64,000 nt of DNA from Mactromeris polynyma (taxonomy: Eukaryota; Mollusca; Bivalvia; Venerida; Mactridae). A program made the translations under genes and the position numbers. Position 1 is the stretch's first letter. Each line of letters opens with the position of its first letter. Below are positions 46,001-61,000 of the stretch, in pieces. The notes beneath the pieces were generated by a model. It saw only the letters and a list, made by a program, of their open reading frames with translations. It did no database searches and was not told the origin of the DNA. The DNA lies in assembly GCA_032209605.1 (NCBI GenBank), contig JASFXZ010000018.1, positions 2,235,904 to 2,299,903 of the forward strand, written 5' to 3'.

Positions 46001-49000
46001 TTACTGCCCTCTATCTCTGACCCATTCTGACTTACTGTCCTCTATCTCTGACCCATTCTGACTTACTGCCCTCTATCTCTGACCCATTCTGACTTACTGC
46101 CCTCCATCTCTGACTCATTCTGACTTACTGCCCTCTATCTCTGACCCATTCTGACTTACTGCCCTCTATCTCTGACCCATCCTGACTTACTGTCCTCCAT
46201 CTCTGACCCATTCTGACTTACTGCCCTCCATCTCTGACCCATTCTGACTTACTGCCCTCCATCTCTGACCCATTCTGACTTACTGCCCTCCATCTCTGAC
46301 CCATTCTGACTTACTGCCCTCCATCTCTGACCCATTCTGACTTACTGCCCTCTATCTCTGACCCATTCTGACTTACTGCCCTCTATCTCTGACCCATTCT
46401 GACTTACTGCCCTCTATCTCTGACCCATTCTGACTTACTGCCCTCTATCTCTGACCCATTCTGACTTACTGCCCTCCATCTTTGACCCATTCTGACTTAC
46501 TGCCCTCTATCTCTGACCCATTCTGACTTACTGCCCTCTATCTCTGACCCATTCTGACTTACTGCCCTCCATCTCTGACCCATTCTGACTTACTGCCCTC
46601 CATCTCTGACCCAATCTGACTTACTGCCCTCCATCTCTGACCCATTCTGACTTACTGCCCTCCATCTCTGACCCATTCTGACTTACTGCCCTCCATCTCT
46701 GACCCATTCTGACTTACTGCCCTCTATCTCTGACCCATTCTGACTTACTGCCCTCTATCTCTGACCCATTCTGACTTACTGCCCTCTATCTCTGACCCAT
46801 TCTGACTTACTGCTCTCTATCTCTGACCCATTCTGACTTACTGCCCTCCATGCCAAAAACCTCATAATCACAGTTACAGAAATCTGATGTTTAGACCCAA
46901 GAAATAATGAGTTCACCATACATACATACTGTCACCACTGTGCCTTTTAATGTATTAAGTACGAAAACACAAAATGTAAGCGCTTGGAAAGGAACCTGGA
47001 AGGACACATGTTTTCACAACATAGCAGTAGCGTTGACAATGTTTGTGGCCAAAATTTAATCAATATATTGAATTAAAGAGCGGACTTTGAACAGTCAGTT
47101 TTTTATAATTTAAAAAGAGATTTAGATCATTAATATCTTTTAGCAATAAAATCAGACTTACTAGAATGGCATGTATTTACTAAAAGTTCAAACATATTTT
47201 AATAAACAGATGATTAATATGAAGAACAAATAGAACACCAGCTAAGGTAGAACACTACAGGAAACAAGGGTTAAGATGGCTTTTCATAATTGAGCCCACT
47301 ACGACACACAAGGCTGTACAATGTGTCTAGGATCAGGAAATGTTCTGGGTGAAAAGATTAGTATGTATGGATCTATGAATAAAACCTGAATGATTCTGAC
47401 CTGGAATATTGATGATCAACATAAATGTAGACAGTTTTCTGTACATGAGAACACATAGAAACACCATTCCAAACTAACATACCCTATTGTTCCTATTTAA
47501 TGCACCTGGGTCATCATATTTTACATAAAGGGGCATTTTTGGAGTCCAAATTTTTCCCCAAAAAATAAAATAAGTCAATAAATATACCCTAATTTCCTGC
47601 CGTTTGTCAGGTTGCAATACATTATTGCTCAATTGTTCCTTTCAAAGTGTCATATTTATAGCACACAAATAATATTATGTTTATTAATCAAGCAAAAAAC
47701 AAAATGAAATAAACACCCTTAAGCTGAATTCTGCTTGCCAAACAATTTACTTGTGCTGACAAACAGCGAAATTAAAATAAACCACCAAAGAAATTGCCGA
47801 GGTTAAGTGGAAGCATACGCCCAAGGCAAGTTCAAAGTAAAATCGTAGACTATGGCGACATTTCGTCCACCATAGCAGTTATTAATCAGAAATCAAACAA
47901 TGAAAGTGCCAGTGATTGAAGTCTGGCAAAACGAAGGCTATTGTGCCGACAACTGTTTATCACAATGCCAAGTTAGTAGATATCCCTGGGATGACATATC
48001 TAGTAAACTTCTGCTTCAATGTTGAACAACATCATGCTGATGTATGGATTGTTTCATATTTATTCAATACTTAAAATGTCTTACAGTAACTGAACTCCAC
48101 GTCAGCTGTTGCGAGTGTCATTTAAGTATAAAGTCTGCGATATAACGAAACAAGTCTAAGACTTTCAGAGGAATTTAAAACTTATATTGTCAAGTAATTA
48201 TATATATTGGTAATGACTTATCTTTGTATTTTTTTTTATGAAAAATAGGGGGGGGGACTATTAATGAGGTGGCATTTAACAGGAACAATACAGTATAATT
48301 ACTTTCATGTACTTATTACACAAGAAACTTTTATAAGTTTATGTTTTCTGGAAAAAAAAATCATACGTCATGAATTATAAACCCCAATGGTAGAAACACT
48401 AGAATTTATTATAAGAAATTATTGTGCAATTTTAGACAAATAGGAATATAAATATTACGTAGTGACACATTTGTTAAGACACATTCATGAATATTCTCAA
48501 ATTAATCTCCTTAAATATTGATCTCAAACAGCAAGTTATAATGGTAAGCTGAATCGGAAGTAATGAAACAATTAAAGAATCACTGAAAGCTAAATCTAGC
48601 CACCTAAATAGCAGAAAGAACACTACACACACCACATATAAATACAGATTTATCAAACTGCATCAAGTTCTATATGGAGATGAACAGAATCGAAACAGTA
48701 GAAAAGATGTTTTGAAAATCAAATATGCAATAAGAGTATCAGTTCAGTAGTTACTGAATCAAGTACAGATTTCACAAACAACATGAGATGTTTGTAAAAC
48801 ATTATGCCCCCCTTGTGACCTTGACCCTTGACCCTGTGACCCCAAAATAAATAGGGGTCCTTTGCTACCCAAGACGAATGTCTGGACTAAGTTTGAGGAT
48901 GATAGGTCAAGGTGTTCTTGAGTTATTGATCGGAAACAAAAGGTTACAGACCGACCGACCGACCAACATACAGACTGACCAACATGTACAAACCAATATG

Positions 49001-52000
49001 CCCTCTCTTCTTCGAAGGGGGGGGGGGGGGGGGGGCATAATAAAAACACAATCAGTAATAGATCTGGTTCTGTCTTCACTTATCAATTCTTGTATTCATC
49101 CCAAGTTAGAACACAGGACATAAATAATGACATGTGACTGGTATGAATCAACGCTACCCTTCTCTAACATACTGATGAAATCTGAATGACAATAGACAGT
49201 TAGTAACGTGCAAAGCAGGCCCCTTACATGAAGATTATACAATGCTGATTCCTGCTCGGGCATCACACACTTACGTTGCATCTCCATGGGGAGTCATTGA
49301 CTGATTAGAGAATGACAGTGGTGAGGCCGGTCCCCCACTCGGGAATGCTTGAGGTGTTTGTGGGTTGCCGAAGTCTGTGGTACCAGGTCTGTGAAAATAC
49401 AAAAAAACATGTGCAAAGCAATGTCAGGGAAATGCAAAACGCATACAATCTTAAATGCAATAGCATTGAATCTTGTATAGAAACAATGTAACAAGATGGC
49501 ATTCAACATTGTGATAAATGGTTCCTAAATCCTACCTCATGTTGTATTGTTCTAGATTCCCTAAATCCTACCTCTTGTTGTATTGTTCTAGATTCCCTAA
49601 ATCCTACCTCATGTTGTATTGTTCCAGATTTCCTAAATCCTACCTCATGTTGTATTGTTCTAGATTTCCTAAATCCTACCTCATGTTGTATTGTTCTAGA
49701 TTTCCTAAATCCTACCTCATGTTGTATTGTTCTAGATTTCCTAAATCCTACCTCATGTTGTATTGTTCTAGATTCCCTAAATCCTACCTCATGTTGTATT
49801 GTTCTAGATTTCCTAAATCCTACCTCATGTCGTATTGTTCTAGATTTCCTAAATCCTACCTCATGTCTTATTGTTCTAGATTTCCTAAATCCTACCTCTT
49901 GTTGTATTGTTCTAGATTCCCTAAATCCTACCTCATTTTGTATTGTTCTAGATTCCCTAAATCCTACCTCATGTTGTATTGTTCTAGATTTCCTAAATCC
50001 TACCTCATGTTGTATTGTTCTAGATTTCCTAAATCCTACCTCATGTTGTATTGTTCTAGATTTCCTAAATCCTACCTCTTGTTGTATTGTTCTAGATTTC
50101 CTAAATCCTACCTCATGTTGTATTGTTCTAGATTCCTAAATCCTACCTCATGTTGTATTGTTCTAGATTTCCTAAATCCTACCTCATGTTGTATTGTTCT
50201 AGATTTCCTAAATCCTACCTCATGTTGTATTGTTCTAGATTTCCTAAATCCTACCTCATGTTGTATTGTTCTAGATTCCCTAAATCCTACCTCTTGTCGT
50301 ATTATTCTAGATTCCCTGAATCCTACCTCATGTCGTATTGTTCTAGATTTCCTAAATCCTACCTCTTGTTGTATTGTTCTAGATTCCCTAAATCCTACCT
50401 CATGTCGTATTATTCTAGATTCCCTAAATCCTATCTCATGTCGTATTATTCTAGATTTCCTAAATCCTACCTCATGTCGTATTATTCTAGATTTCCTAAA
50501 TCCTACCTCATGTCGAATTATTCTAGATTTCCTAAATCCTACCTCATGTCGTATTATTCTAGATTTCCTAAATCCTACCTCATGTCGTATTATTCTTGAT
50601 TTCCTAAATCCTACCTCATGTCGTATCGTTCTAGATTCCCTAAATCCTACCTCATGTCGTATTGTTCTAGATTTCCTAAATCCTACCTCATGTCGTATTA
50701 TTCTAGATTTCCTAAATCCTACCTCATGTTGTATTGTTCTAGATTACCTAAATCCTACCTCATGTTGTATTGTTCTAGATTCCCTAAATCCTACCTCTTG
50801 TTGTATAGTTCTAGATTTCCTAAATCATACCTCATGTTGTATTGTTCTAGATTCCCTAAATCCTACCTCTTGTTGTATTGTTCTAGATTTCCTAAATCCT
50901 ACCTCATGTCGTATTATTCTAGATTTCCTAAATCCTACCTCATGTCGTATTATTCTAGATTTCCTAAATCCTACCTCATGTTGTATTGTTCTAGATTCCC
51001 TAAATCCTACCTCTTGTTGTATTGTTCTAGATTTCCTAAATCCTACCTCATGTCGTATTATTCTAGATTCCCTAAATCCTACCTCATGTTGTATTGTTCT
51101 AGATTCCCTAAATCCTACCTCATGTTGTATTGTTCTAGATTTCCTAAATCCTACCTCATGTTGTATTGTTCTAGATTCCCTAAATCCTACCTTATGTTAG
51201 ATTCCCTAAATCCTACCTCATGTCGTATTGTTCTAGATTTCCTAAATCCTACCTCATGTTGTATTATTCTAGATTTCCTAAATCCTACCTCATGTTGTAT
51301 TGTTCTAGATTTCCTAAATCCTATCTCATGTCGTATTGTTCTAGATTTCCTAAATCCTACCTCATGTTGTATTGTTCTAGATTATCATGATTCATCCCTA
51401 GTGGCTGCCAAATGGCGTTTATTTGAGTGTTGTTTTTTTCAAATCAAAATGTAAACATGTCAACAAATACAGCATAATTCACTTCCCCTTGCCTGTGTGC
51501 ACAATATTTTGGTAACTATTCCTTTGTGAAGGGTTGATTTTATTTAAGCTCAAGATACACAATCATAAATATTGTCAATATTTAGTATCCATTTTTATCA
51601 ATTTGATATCCATAAAGGAGTATATGACACATGGATAATTAAAACATGCAATAATATTAAAATAAAAATTATAGCATGTGCATAATATCCATAGCATACA
51701 CTACAACACCTAGAATATCACAAAACAGAGTGGACTCTTAGTTCCATTGTGGTCCTACATGTTGATGGCATTACATAGAGGCATAATCATTTGATTAACT
51801 AATATCACACAAATTTAAAAGTATTACAAGAAAATAAATAAATCACACACTGCCGCATTACTAATACCATTATCACAAGATTATATTCCATGAAAGACAT
51901 TTCATTATCATTAAAGTATCACAGATTTTCGTATTTCACAACATACAATCTTATTCAAATATATAAGATTCAGGTGATTACATAAATTATACAGGTACTT

Positions 52001-55000
52001 TTATTTAGGTATATGTACCTAAAACCAGTACGTATCATATACTCACGGTTTTCCATCAATAATCGTCATCAACGTGGTCTTTACATAGCCATCATTAGCT
52101 GTAACAGCATCTAAAATCATAGATAGGAACAGAAAACTTGAATGATAAATAACTGTACCACAAGGAAACATTAGCGTTCTATTCAAATTTATTCATAAAA
52201 TAGACAACGGATTGTACTAGGATAAGATACAATCGTAAAAGTCAAAGAATTAAATAGAATAAGGACATGTAGTACATGAGATGTCAGCTACATTTACATA
52301 TCACTGATTACATTTCGGACAGAATAAAAAGCTACATTATTTCACCTTATATAGCTGTTAAAATTACAAATTAAACTTTTAACAATTTAAACTTACTGGT
52401 ACAATTACAGGTAAACATACATCCTTGCTTACATCGCAAAACTCTTAATTCATTAAGCATTTAAGAAGTGAAAATTTTCTTCTTAAGTCAGTATTTGTAT
52501 TTAGAACCCTTAGCAAAATGTCAAACATATACCAGGAATACAGTATTTACGGGAGGCATAGTGGTCAAGTGACTGATTCATCCAAAGGTCAGGAGGTTTG
52601 AGCAACAACTTACTCATAGACTGGAGGTTTGATCATAAACTTGACAATACCTGAAGATGGTACAAGTACCAGCTGGTTACCCAGTTAGAACTTGTTTCAC
52701 AACTGGTTTAACTACAACATTTAAATGGGCTATATACAGTCAGACCTTGTTCATTTAAATTCGTCAGATCTGAAATTAATATTTCAAATAAGACATGGTT
52801 TCCAATAGCCCATTTCAATTCGACGAGCATAAGAAGATACATCAGGACCTGATATTTCGGATTATACCAAGTAATCAGATAGAAGGTTGTCGAATAAACG
52901 AGGTCCGACTGTATATTTGTTGATAAATGATCAGCAATAAGTTGTTTACAGAACATCACACAGAATACGCTGTACCTGATACTTGAGTTGAGTAGTATCT
53001 CTGGAAAGCAGTGTCCTTTGGAATGTCAGGGTACAGAGTAACAAGGGACTGCAAGTCCCTCACACGGTCAGCCAAGCCTCGAATGTGGAAATCCTTGATG
53101 GTAAATGGAGCCAGGTTCCATACTTGTCTATCACCTGTAACCGACCATGCATTGTTATTCAACCGTCTGTTTAAAATTAACTAATTAAACTTAACCAGGC
53201 TTTTCCATCAGATTTTTCAGCTAAGGGTCCTTGGACCCTTGTGTTTGACAAATTGCAGGTCCTTAGTAAATTTGTAGGGTCTCAGTTATGCAGTTTATGC
53301 TTGACAAAGGTTTGTTTTAGGGCTCCCAGGGATGCATGGTAAGAGTTAAATGGGAGTCCCTAGAAAGAAAAGGGAGTCAGGGACTCAAGATTTCTGCGTC
53401 AAGGAAATCCTGGACTTAACGTTGTTCAACCAAGGCATAGTATCTTACTGACAGAAGTAAGTCTAAGATCTCAAACCCCATCATAGTCTTCAGTGATAAT
53501 AAATGTTCATACTATACATAGTGCTGTAAGATTGACCACAAATAGGTATATGAACTTTCAGGACAGATCCATGTCAATTAATGTAAGGAAATGCTCTCAT
53601 GCGTAAAACTATAACTGCTGGTTGGTTTACTTTTCTATCAAAACATCACCGCAGCTCACTCTCCATCAAGTTTACAGACAAACACCAGAATTAGGCCAAA
53701 ATTGTAACCTCTAGCGCATACACAAGCACATTGAGGACGACGTGCAACATATACAACAATCATAAAAGCTCACCATAAGCACTTAGTGCCCAGCTGAGCT
53801 CAAACATTATAACATGACAAGTACCTTAATGAAGGTTTAAACACAAGTTTACCTAATATACGCAGTAAATGACAAAATGAACCTCAATCAGAATGCATCA
53901 GATGAATTCTCCTACCTGACATATCATTGTTGTCAGCTACCCAGGCTATAGTGATTCCACCAATTGTACCATCACTGAATCGCAACAAGAACGTGCCATT
54001 TGGTCGAGCCAGCAACAATCCGTTTGATTCTCCTTTATCCATAAAACCAATGATCAACCTGTACAACAATAAGAAACTGTTTAAATTGTTGTGTCTTCCT
54101 ATTTGTATACTATGATACATCACTTATACATGTTACATTATAAGCTCTGAAGGAGAGAAGTATAATTACATTCATTTAAACAAGAGCCAAGTTCCGAGGT
54201 ATTGTGTGAATTATGTAAGTTTTAAATCTCATAAATCATTTATATAAACTTGAAAAACCAGAATCACATCAACAGTCAAAAGGCTGTTAATGAGAATAGC
54301 AAAGAAAGAACTAGATGTGTCCATCAGATGCCCCAACTATAGAACTAGATGTGTCCATCAGATGCCCCCACTATAGAACTAGATGTGTCCATCAGATGCC
54401 CCCACTATAGAACTAGATGTGTCCATCAGATTCCCCCACTATAGAACTAGATGTGTCCATCAGATGCCCCCACTATGGAACTAGATGTGTCCATCAGATG
54501 CCCCCACTATAGAACTAGATGTGTCCATCAGATGCCCCCACTATGGAACTAGATGTGTCCATCAGATGCCCCCACTATGGAACTAGATGTGTCCATCAGA
54601 TGCCCCCACTATAGAACTAGATGTGTCCATCAGATGCCCCCACTACAGAACTAGATGTGTCCATCAGATGCCCCCACTATAGAACTAGATGTGTCCATCA
54701 GATGCCCCCACTATAGAACTAGATGTGTCCATCAGATTCCCCCACTATAGAACTAGATGTGTCCATCAGATGCCCCCACTATGGAACTAGATGTGTCCAT
54801 CAGATGCCCCCACTATAGAACTAGATGTGTCCATCAGATGCCCCCACTATGGAACTAGATGTGTCCATCAGATGCCCCCACTATGGAACTAGATGTGTCC
54901 ATCAGATGCCCCCACTATAGAACTAGATGTGTCCATCAGATGCCCCCACTATAGAACTAGATGTGTACATCAGATGCCCCCACTATAGAACTAGATGTGT

Positions 55001-58000
55001 CCATCAGATTCCCCCACTATAGAACTAGATGTGTCCATCAGATGCCCCCACTATAGAACTAGATGTGTCCATCAGATGCCCCCACTATAGAACTAGATGT
55101 GTCCATCAGATGCCCCCACTATGGAACTAGATGTGTCCATCAGATGCCCCCACTATAGAACTAGATGTGTCATTCAGATGCCCCCACTATGGAACTAGAT
55201 GTGTCCATCAGATGCCCCCACTATGGAACTAGATGTGTCATTCAGATGCCCCCACTATAGAACTAGATGTGTCCATCAGATGCCCCCACTATAGAACTAG
55301 ATGTGTCCATCAGATGCCCCCACTATAGAACTAGATGTGTCCATCAGATGCCCCCACTATAGAACTAGATGTGTCCATCAGATGCCCCCACTATGGAACT
55401 AGATGTGTCCATCAGATGCCCCCACTATAGAACTAGATGTGTCCATCAGATGCCCCCACTATAGAACTAGATGTGTCCATCAGATGCCCCCACTATAGAA
55501 CTAGATGTGTCCATCAGATGCCCCCACTATAGAACTAGATGTGTCCATCAGATGCCCCCACTATAGAGCTAGATGTGTCCATCAGATGCCCCCTCTATAG
55601 AACTAGATGTGTCCATCAGATGCCCCCACTATAGAACTAGATGTGTCCATCAGATGCCCCCACTATGGAACTAGATGTGTCCATCAGATGCCCCCACTAT
55701 AGAACTAGATGTGTCCATCAGATTCCCCCACTATAGAACTAGATGTGTCCATCAGATTCCCCCACTATAGAACTAGATGTGTCCATCAGATTCCCCCACT
55801 ATAGAACTAGATGTGTCCATCAGATGCCCCCACTATAGAACTAGATGTGTCCATCAGATTCCCCCACTATAGAACTAGATGTGTCCATCAGATGCCCCCA
55901 CTATAGAACTAGATGTGTCCATCAGATGCCCCCACTATAGAACTAGATGTGTCCATCAGATGCCCCCACTATAGAACTAGATGTGTCCATCAGATGCCCC
56001 CACTATAGAACTAGATGTGTCCATCAGATGCCCCAACTATGGAACTAGATGTGTCCATCAGATTCCCCCACTATAGAACTAGATGTGTCCATCAGATGCC
56101 CCCACTATGGAACTAGATGTGTCCATCAGATGCCCCCACTATGGAACTAGATGTGTCCATCAGATGCCCCCACTATAGAACTAGATGTGTCCATCAGATG
56201 CCCCCACTATGGAATTTTCAGTAGAATGTAAATACCTTGATTGTAAAGGCTCAATAATTTTGAAGAAATATGAACTGAATCCATCCATCCTTTTCAGAGT
56301 TGATTGGAAACAATTTTTTAAATAGAAAAGGGCCATAACTCCTCCAAAACTTACAGATTGTAACTGAAATCAGACTTGACCCGTATTTTATTATCCTATG
56401 CTTATGTGGCAAATATGTATTGAGTCTATCCCTCCTTTCATATTGTTTTGTGTAAAGAGATTCGAAATGTAGTTTGTAAGAAAAGTTACATAACTTTGAT
56501 AAAGCCTTTTTAGGCGATATATTAATAAAAAGTTTAAAACAGAGAGTAATCTGAGAAGACTAAAACTACACAGTTATCATTTTCAGTTCAGTTGTTGAAC
56601 AATAAGCAGTTATTATGACTAAATCATTTCATATATTTAATGTTTATAGCCAGTAACTTTCTGGTAAATAACAGGTAAGATCATTTCTAGGGCTGCACCG
56701 ATACAGGTGTCTCTCGTTTCAATCAATTAATGTCATCTGACATACTAAACCGAATATTCTAAAGACAGTACCGAACTGTGAAAAAAAGAACCGAAAATAA
56801 CTGAACTCTGGTAATCTTTGCAGCCATATTAATTTTATATCATGGTTAAATACAGATTGGCTGTCTATTGCAATATACCGGTATATCATGACATCCCTGC
56901 ACTCCTGCTCTGTACTGTATTATGTGTGTTTGTGAGAGTGCAACTTTCTCTGTCCTCGTTGTGAGGTAACAATGGAAGTAAATTTTTACTCTGGGAATAC
57001 TTGATGAGAGGTTGTAGCTCAAGAGAGGGCTGCTTTGTGGAGGCTGTACTCAAATGATAATATTAAAGTTTCATATCTGATCTGATACTGATGGTATTGA
57101 TGGTATAGGAATTTTACATAACAACCGAACATACTCTGGTATACAATTAAATTAATCATGTGTCTCATGTTGACCATTAAAATACAAGAAAACTCTACCC
57201 ATCCATCCAAGGTGCTTTCAGATGTTCTTTGACAAGTTTTCCCACTGACCAAAACCATTCCCAAAATGTGAAACTTCTTCCTGGTAGATTTTCCTGTAAG
57301 CAATATCAACAATTGACCGTAGAAATTGATTACAGTTAAAATAAAGTGGGATGTTAAATAATTACCTCAATTATATAATACATAATTGAAGAGATAGCGT
57401 GCTGCATTGTACCTCAGATATATAATACATAATTGAAGAGATAGCATGCTGCATTGTACCTCAATTATTTAATACATAATTGAAGAGATAGCGTGCTGCA
57501 TTGTACCTCAATTATATAATACATAATTGAAGAGATAGCGTGCTGCATTGTACCTCAGATATATAATACATAATTGAAGAGATAGCGTGCTGCATTGTAC
57601 CTCAGATATATAATACATAATTAAAGAGATAGCGTGCTGCATTGTACCTCAATTATATAATACATAATTGAAGAGATAGCGTGCTGCATTGTACCTCAGA
57701 TATATAATACATAATTGAAGAGATAGCGTGCTGCATTGTACCTCAGATATATAATACATAATTGAAGAGATAGCGTGTTGCATTGTACCTCAATTATATA
57801 ATACATAATTGAAGAGATAGCGTGTTGCATTGTACCTCAATTATATAATACATAATTGAAGAGATAGCGTGTTGCATTGTACCTCAGATATATAATACAT
57901 AATTGAAGAGATAGCATGCTGCATTGTACCTCAGATATATAATACATAATTGAAGAGATAGCGTGCTGCATTGTACCTCAGATATATAATACATAATTGA

Positions 58001-61000
58001 AGAGATAGCGTGTTGCATTGTACCTCAATAATATAATACATAATTGAAGAGATAGCGTGCTGCATTGTACCTCAGATATATAATACATAATTGAAGAGAT
58101 AGCGTGCTGCATTGTACCTCAATTATATAATACATAATTGAAGAGATAGCGTGCTGCATTGTACCTCAATTATATAATACATAATTGAAGAGATAGCGTG
58201 CTGCATTGTACCTCAGATATATAATACATAATTGAAGAGATAGCGTGCTGCATTGTACCTCAGATATATAATACATAATTAAAGAGATAGCGTGCTGCAT
58301 TGTACCTCAGATATATAATACATAATTGAAGAGATAGCGTGCTGCATTGTACCTCAGATATATAATACATAATTGAAGAGATAGCGTGCTGCATTGTACC
58401 TCAGATATATAATACATAATTGAAGAGATAGCGTGTTGCATTGTACCTCAATTATATAATACATAATTGAAGAGATAGCGTGTTGCATTGTACCTCAATT
58501 ATATAATACATAATTGAAGAGATAGCGTGTTGCATTGTACCTCAGATATATAATACATAATTGAAGAGATAGCGTGCTGCATTGTACCTCAGATATATAA
58601 TACATAACTGAAGAGATAGCGTGCTGCATTGTACCTCAGATATATAATACATAATTGAAGAGATAGCGTGTTGCATTGTACCTCAGATATATAATACATA
58701 ATTGAAGAGATAGCGTGCTGCATTGTACCTCAGATATATAATACATAATTGAAGAGATAGCGTGTTGCATTGGGAAGTATCTAGTTATGTGCTATATACA
58801 TGTACATAAATGTATAGAAAGATTGTTACAACACAATGTACAAGTTTGGTGAATGGTTTGATTTTCGCCAACATTTCCCCCAGCGTAAATTTCCACTTCT
58901 ACTCAATTTACATGTAAACAATACGTACATCAATTATCTAATAGCAATTTTTACGATATGTAGATATTATGAACAAAGTGATTTCGGTGATTCGTAAACA
59001 TTTGTTGTTCCTAAACATATGAACTCACCACTTGTTTTTAAATCTCAACAATTACCAAAGACACAGTATACAGAATTAATAACGACAAGCAATAAAAATG
59101 TCATCATAAATTGCCAAAGATTATGTTGACTCCGTAACATAAATCTGAAGTTGGCAATGACATCTGGTTCGACCCATTCAATGGTCATATCTCACCTTAT
59201 TAAATTGCACCCAAGAAACCATGCTGTTACTGAAGTCCAGCTGACCATTAGTCGCAAATAGTTTATTGGCAAGGTACTTTAAATTGGAATCACTCAACCC
59301 TCGTCCTGTCATTGCCTCAAATTTGGTAGATAACATTTTAGCCAACTCTGGCCATGGAACAGTATCAGGTACATGGAATGGTGTTCTATGCTGAAATATA
59401 CAAATATATGAACAGTAGAGCTACTGGACTGATATCAACTTTCATGTTTAAATTTACTTTCCTTTCAAGAGTTACTGATCAGAAACCAATTATGCACGCA
59501 CACGGACAAACAGCAAGCACACGGACAAACAGCATGCACTAGGATAAACATATATAAAATTAAAAAAATTAAAGTTACCATACATGTTGCTTTTCTTATT
59601 CTGTATTATATAAAAAAAGTATAATGTGTGCTACATTCAATGTCACAACCAGTCTGCTTGGTTTCACTATTAAGACCGACTAGATAATAAGACCACTTTA
59701 ATGGGTGGTTTTAATAGCGGAACTTTACTGTATTGGGATTGGTCCTAGTCAAATATCATGAATACTACAAAAGTCTACATATTGAATATTTTGCACTTAT
59801 AAACATGCTGGATAAATACACATGTCAGAAACTCACAAATAACACCAAAACTAGTACTATTGTTACACAAATTGGACTTAAATGGACATTAATTATGTAT
59901 AAATCAACTATTGTGCGCGCGAATGCACACTTGCACGCCGCGCAAAGTGGCTCCTACAAACAGCACGCACATGGACAAACAAGACTGGGGTAACACTTTA
60001 TGCCCCTTCATAGCAGAGGCATAAAAATAGGCAAGAACATCAAAGGAAGATATCCCCTTAAAACAAAATTACCATTTGAATATAAACACACAAATCAAGC
60101 AACTTGTATTCCCACTTTTTTATTGGTCAAATTGATATAAGCAAACACTTACTGCTCATCCCATACAAGACTTTCCAGTGTACACCCTATATACAGTGAA
60201 GTCTCAATAATAAGAGCACCCTTAGGACCCTTGAAACTAGTCTTAGTATTGAGGTAGTCTTAATATTGAGGTTGAATAAGTAGCAGAACAGTTAAAATAG
60301 ACTTGAAAATTGTGTTCTTAATTTTGAAGTGGTCATATTAATTATTGAGGTGGTCTTTGAGTGAGGTTTTCCTGCACATATCTACATACCGGCTCGGCAA
60401 ATTGATTGTCCCACAGATACGTGGCTGTTGCCTGACATTCCTGGTTGCCATGCACTGTAACCACCACAGGCAGGGATAATGTCTGAAAGCAAAATTACAT
60501 TTTAAATTCTCAATATACAGAGATGGTCCACAACATCTGAAGCATAAAGCTTCAGTGAATATATTTTCACCATCTTAGTCTTGCAATATGTATCCATGTT
60601 ATAACATTTCAATAGACATTAGTTAATTACATTTCATTACAAAGTCTGTGATTATAATATGGTGAAGACATAAGGCTTTTACAAAAATTAGTTTTAAATC
60701 AACAATCTCATTGGATATAATTTCATAAAACTAATTTATACATGAAGAATACAAGAAAACTGATGAGAAGTCAGATATAGGTGACTTTAGTCAGACAGCA
60801 GATTACAGACAACATTAACAATTGACAATCATTTAAACAGGAAATGATTGTAGATATCAGAATATACTTGAGATCTGAATACACAAGTGTTGGGTTAAAT
60901 TTTGACAGACACCCGAATGGATGGTAGGGTTATATGACACAAGGGTGTATCAAGTAGAGGGAATGGATGGTAGGGTTATATGACACAAGGGTGTATCAAG

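Noticed and set aside
49518..51454. 560- and 278-codon repetitive open frames
   Set aside because: They are frames of the 36-bp minisatellite and switch reading at single-base deletions, with no signal peptide, domain or splice context.
53927..54115. 62-codon plus-strand frame
   Set aside because: Antisense shadow of the STAT SH2 exon.
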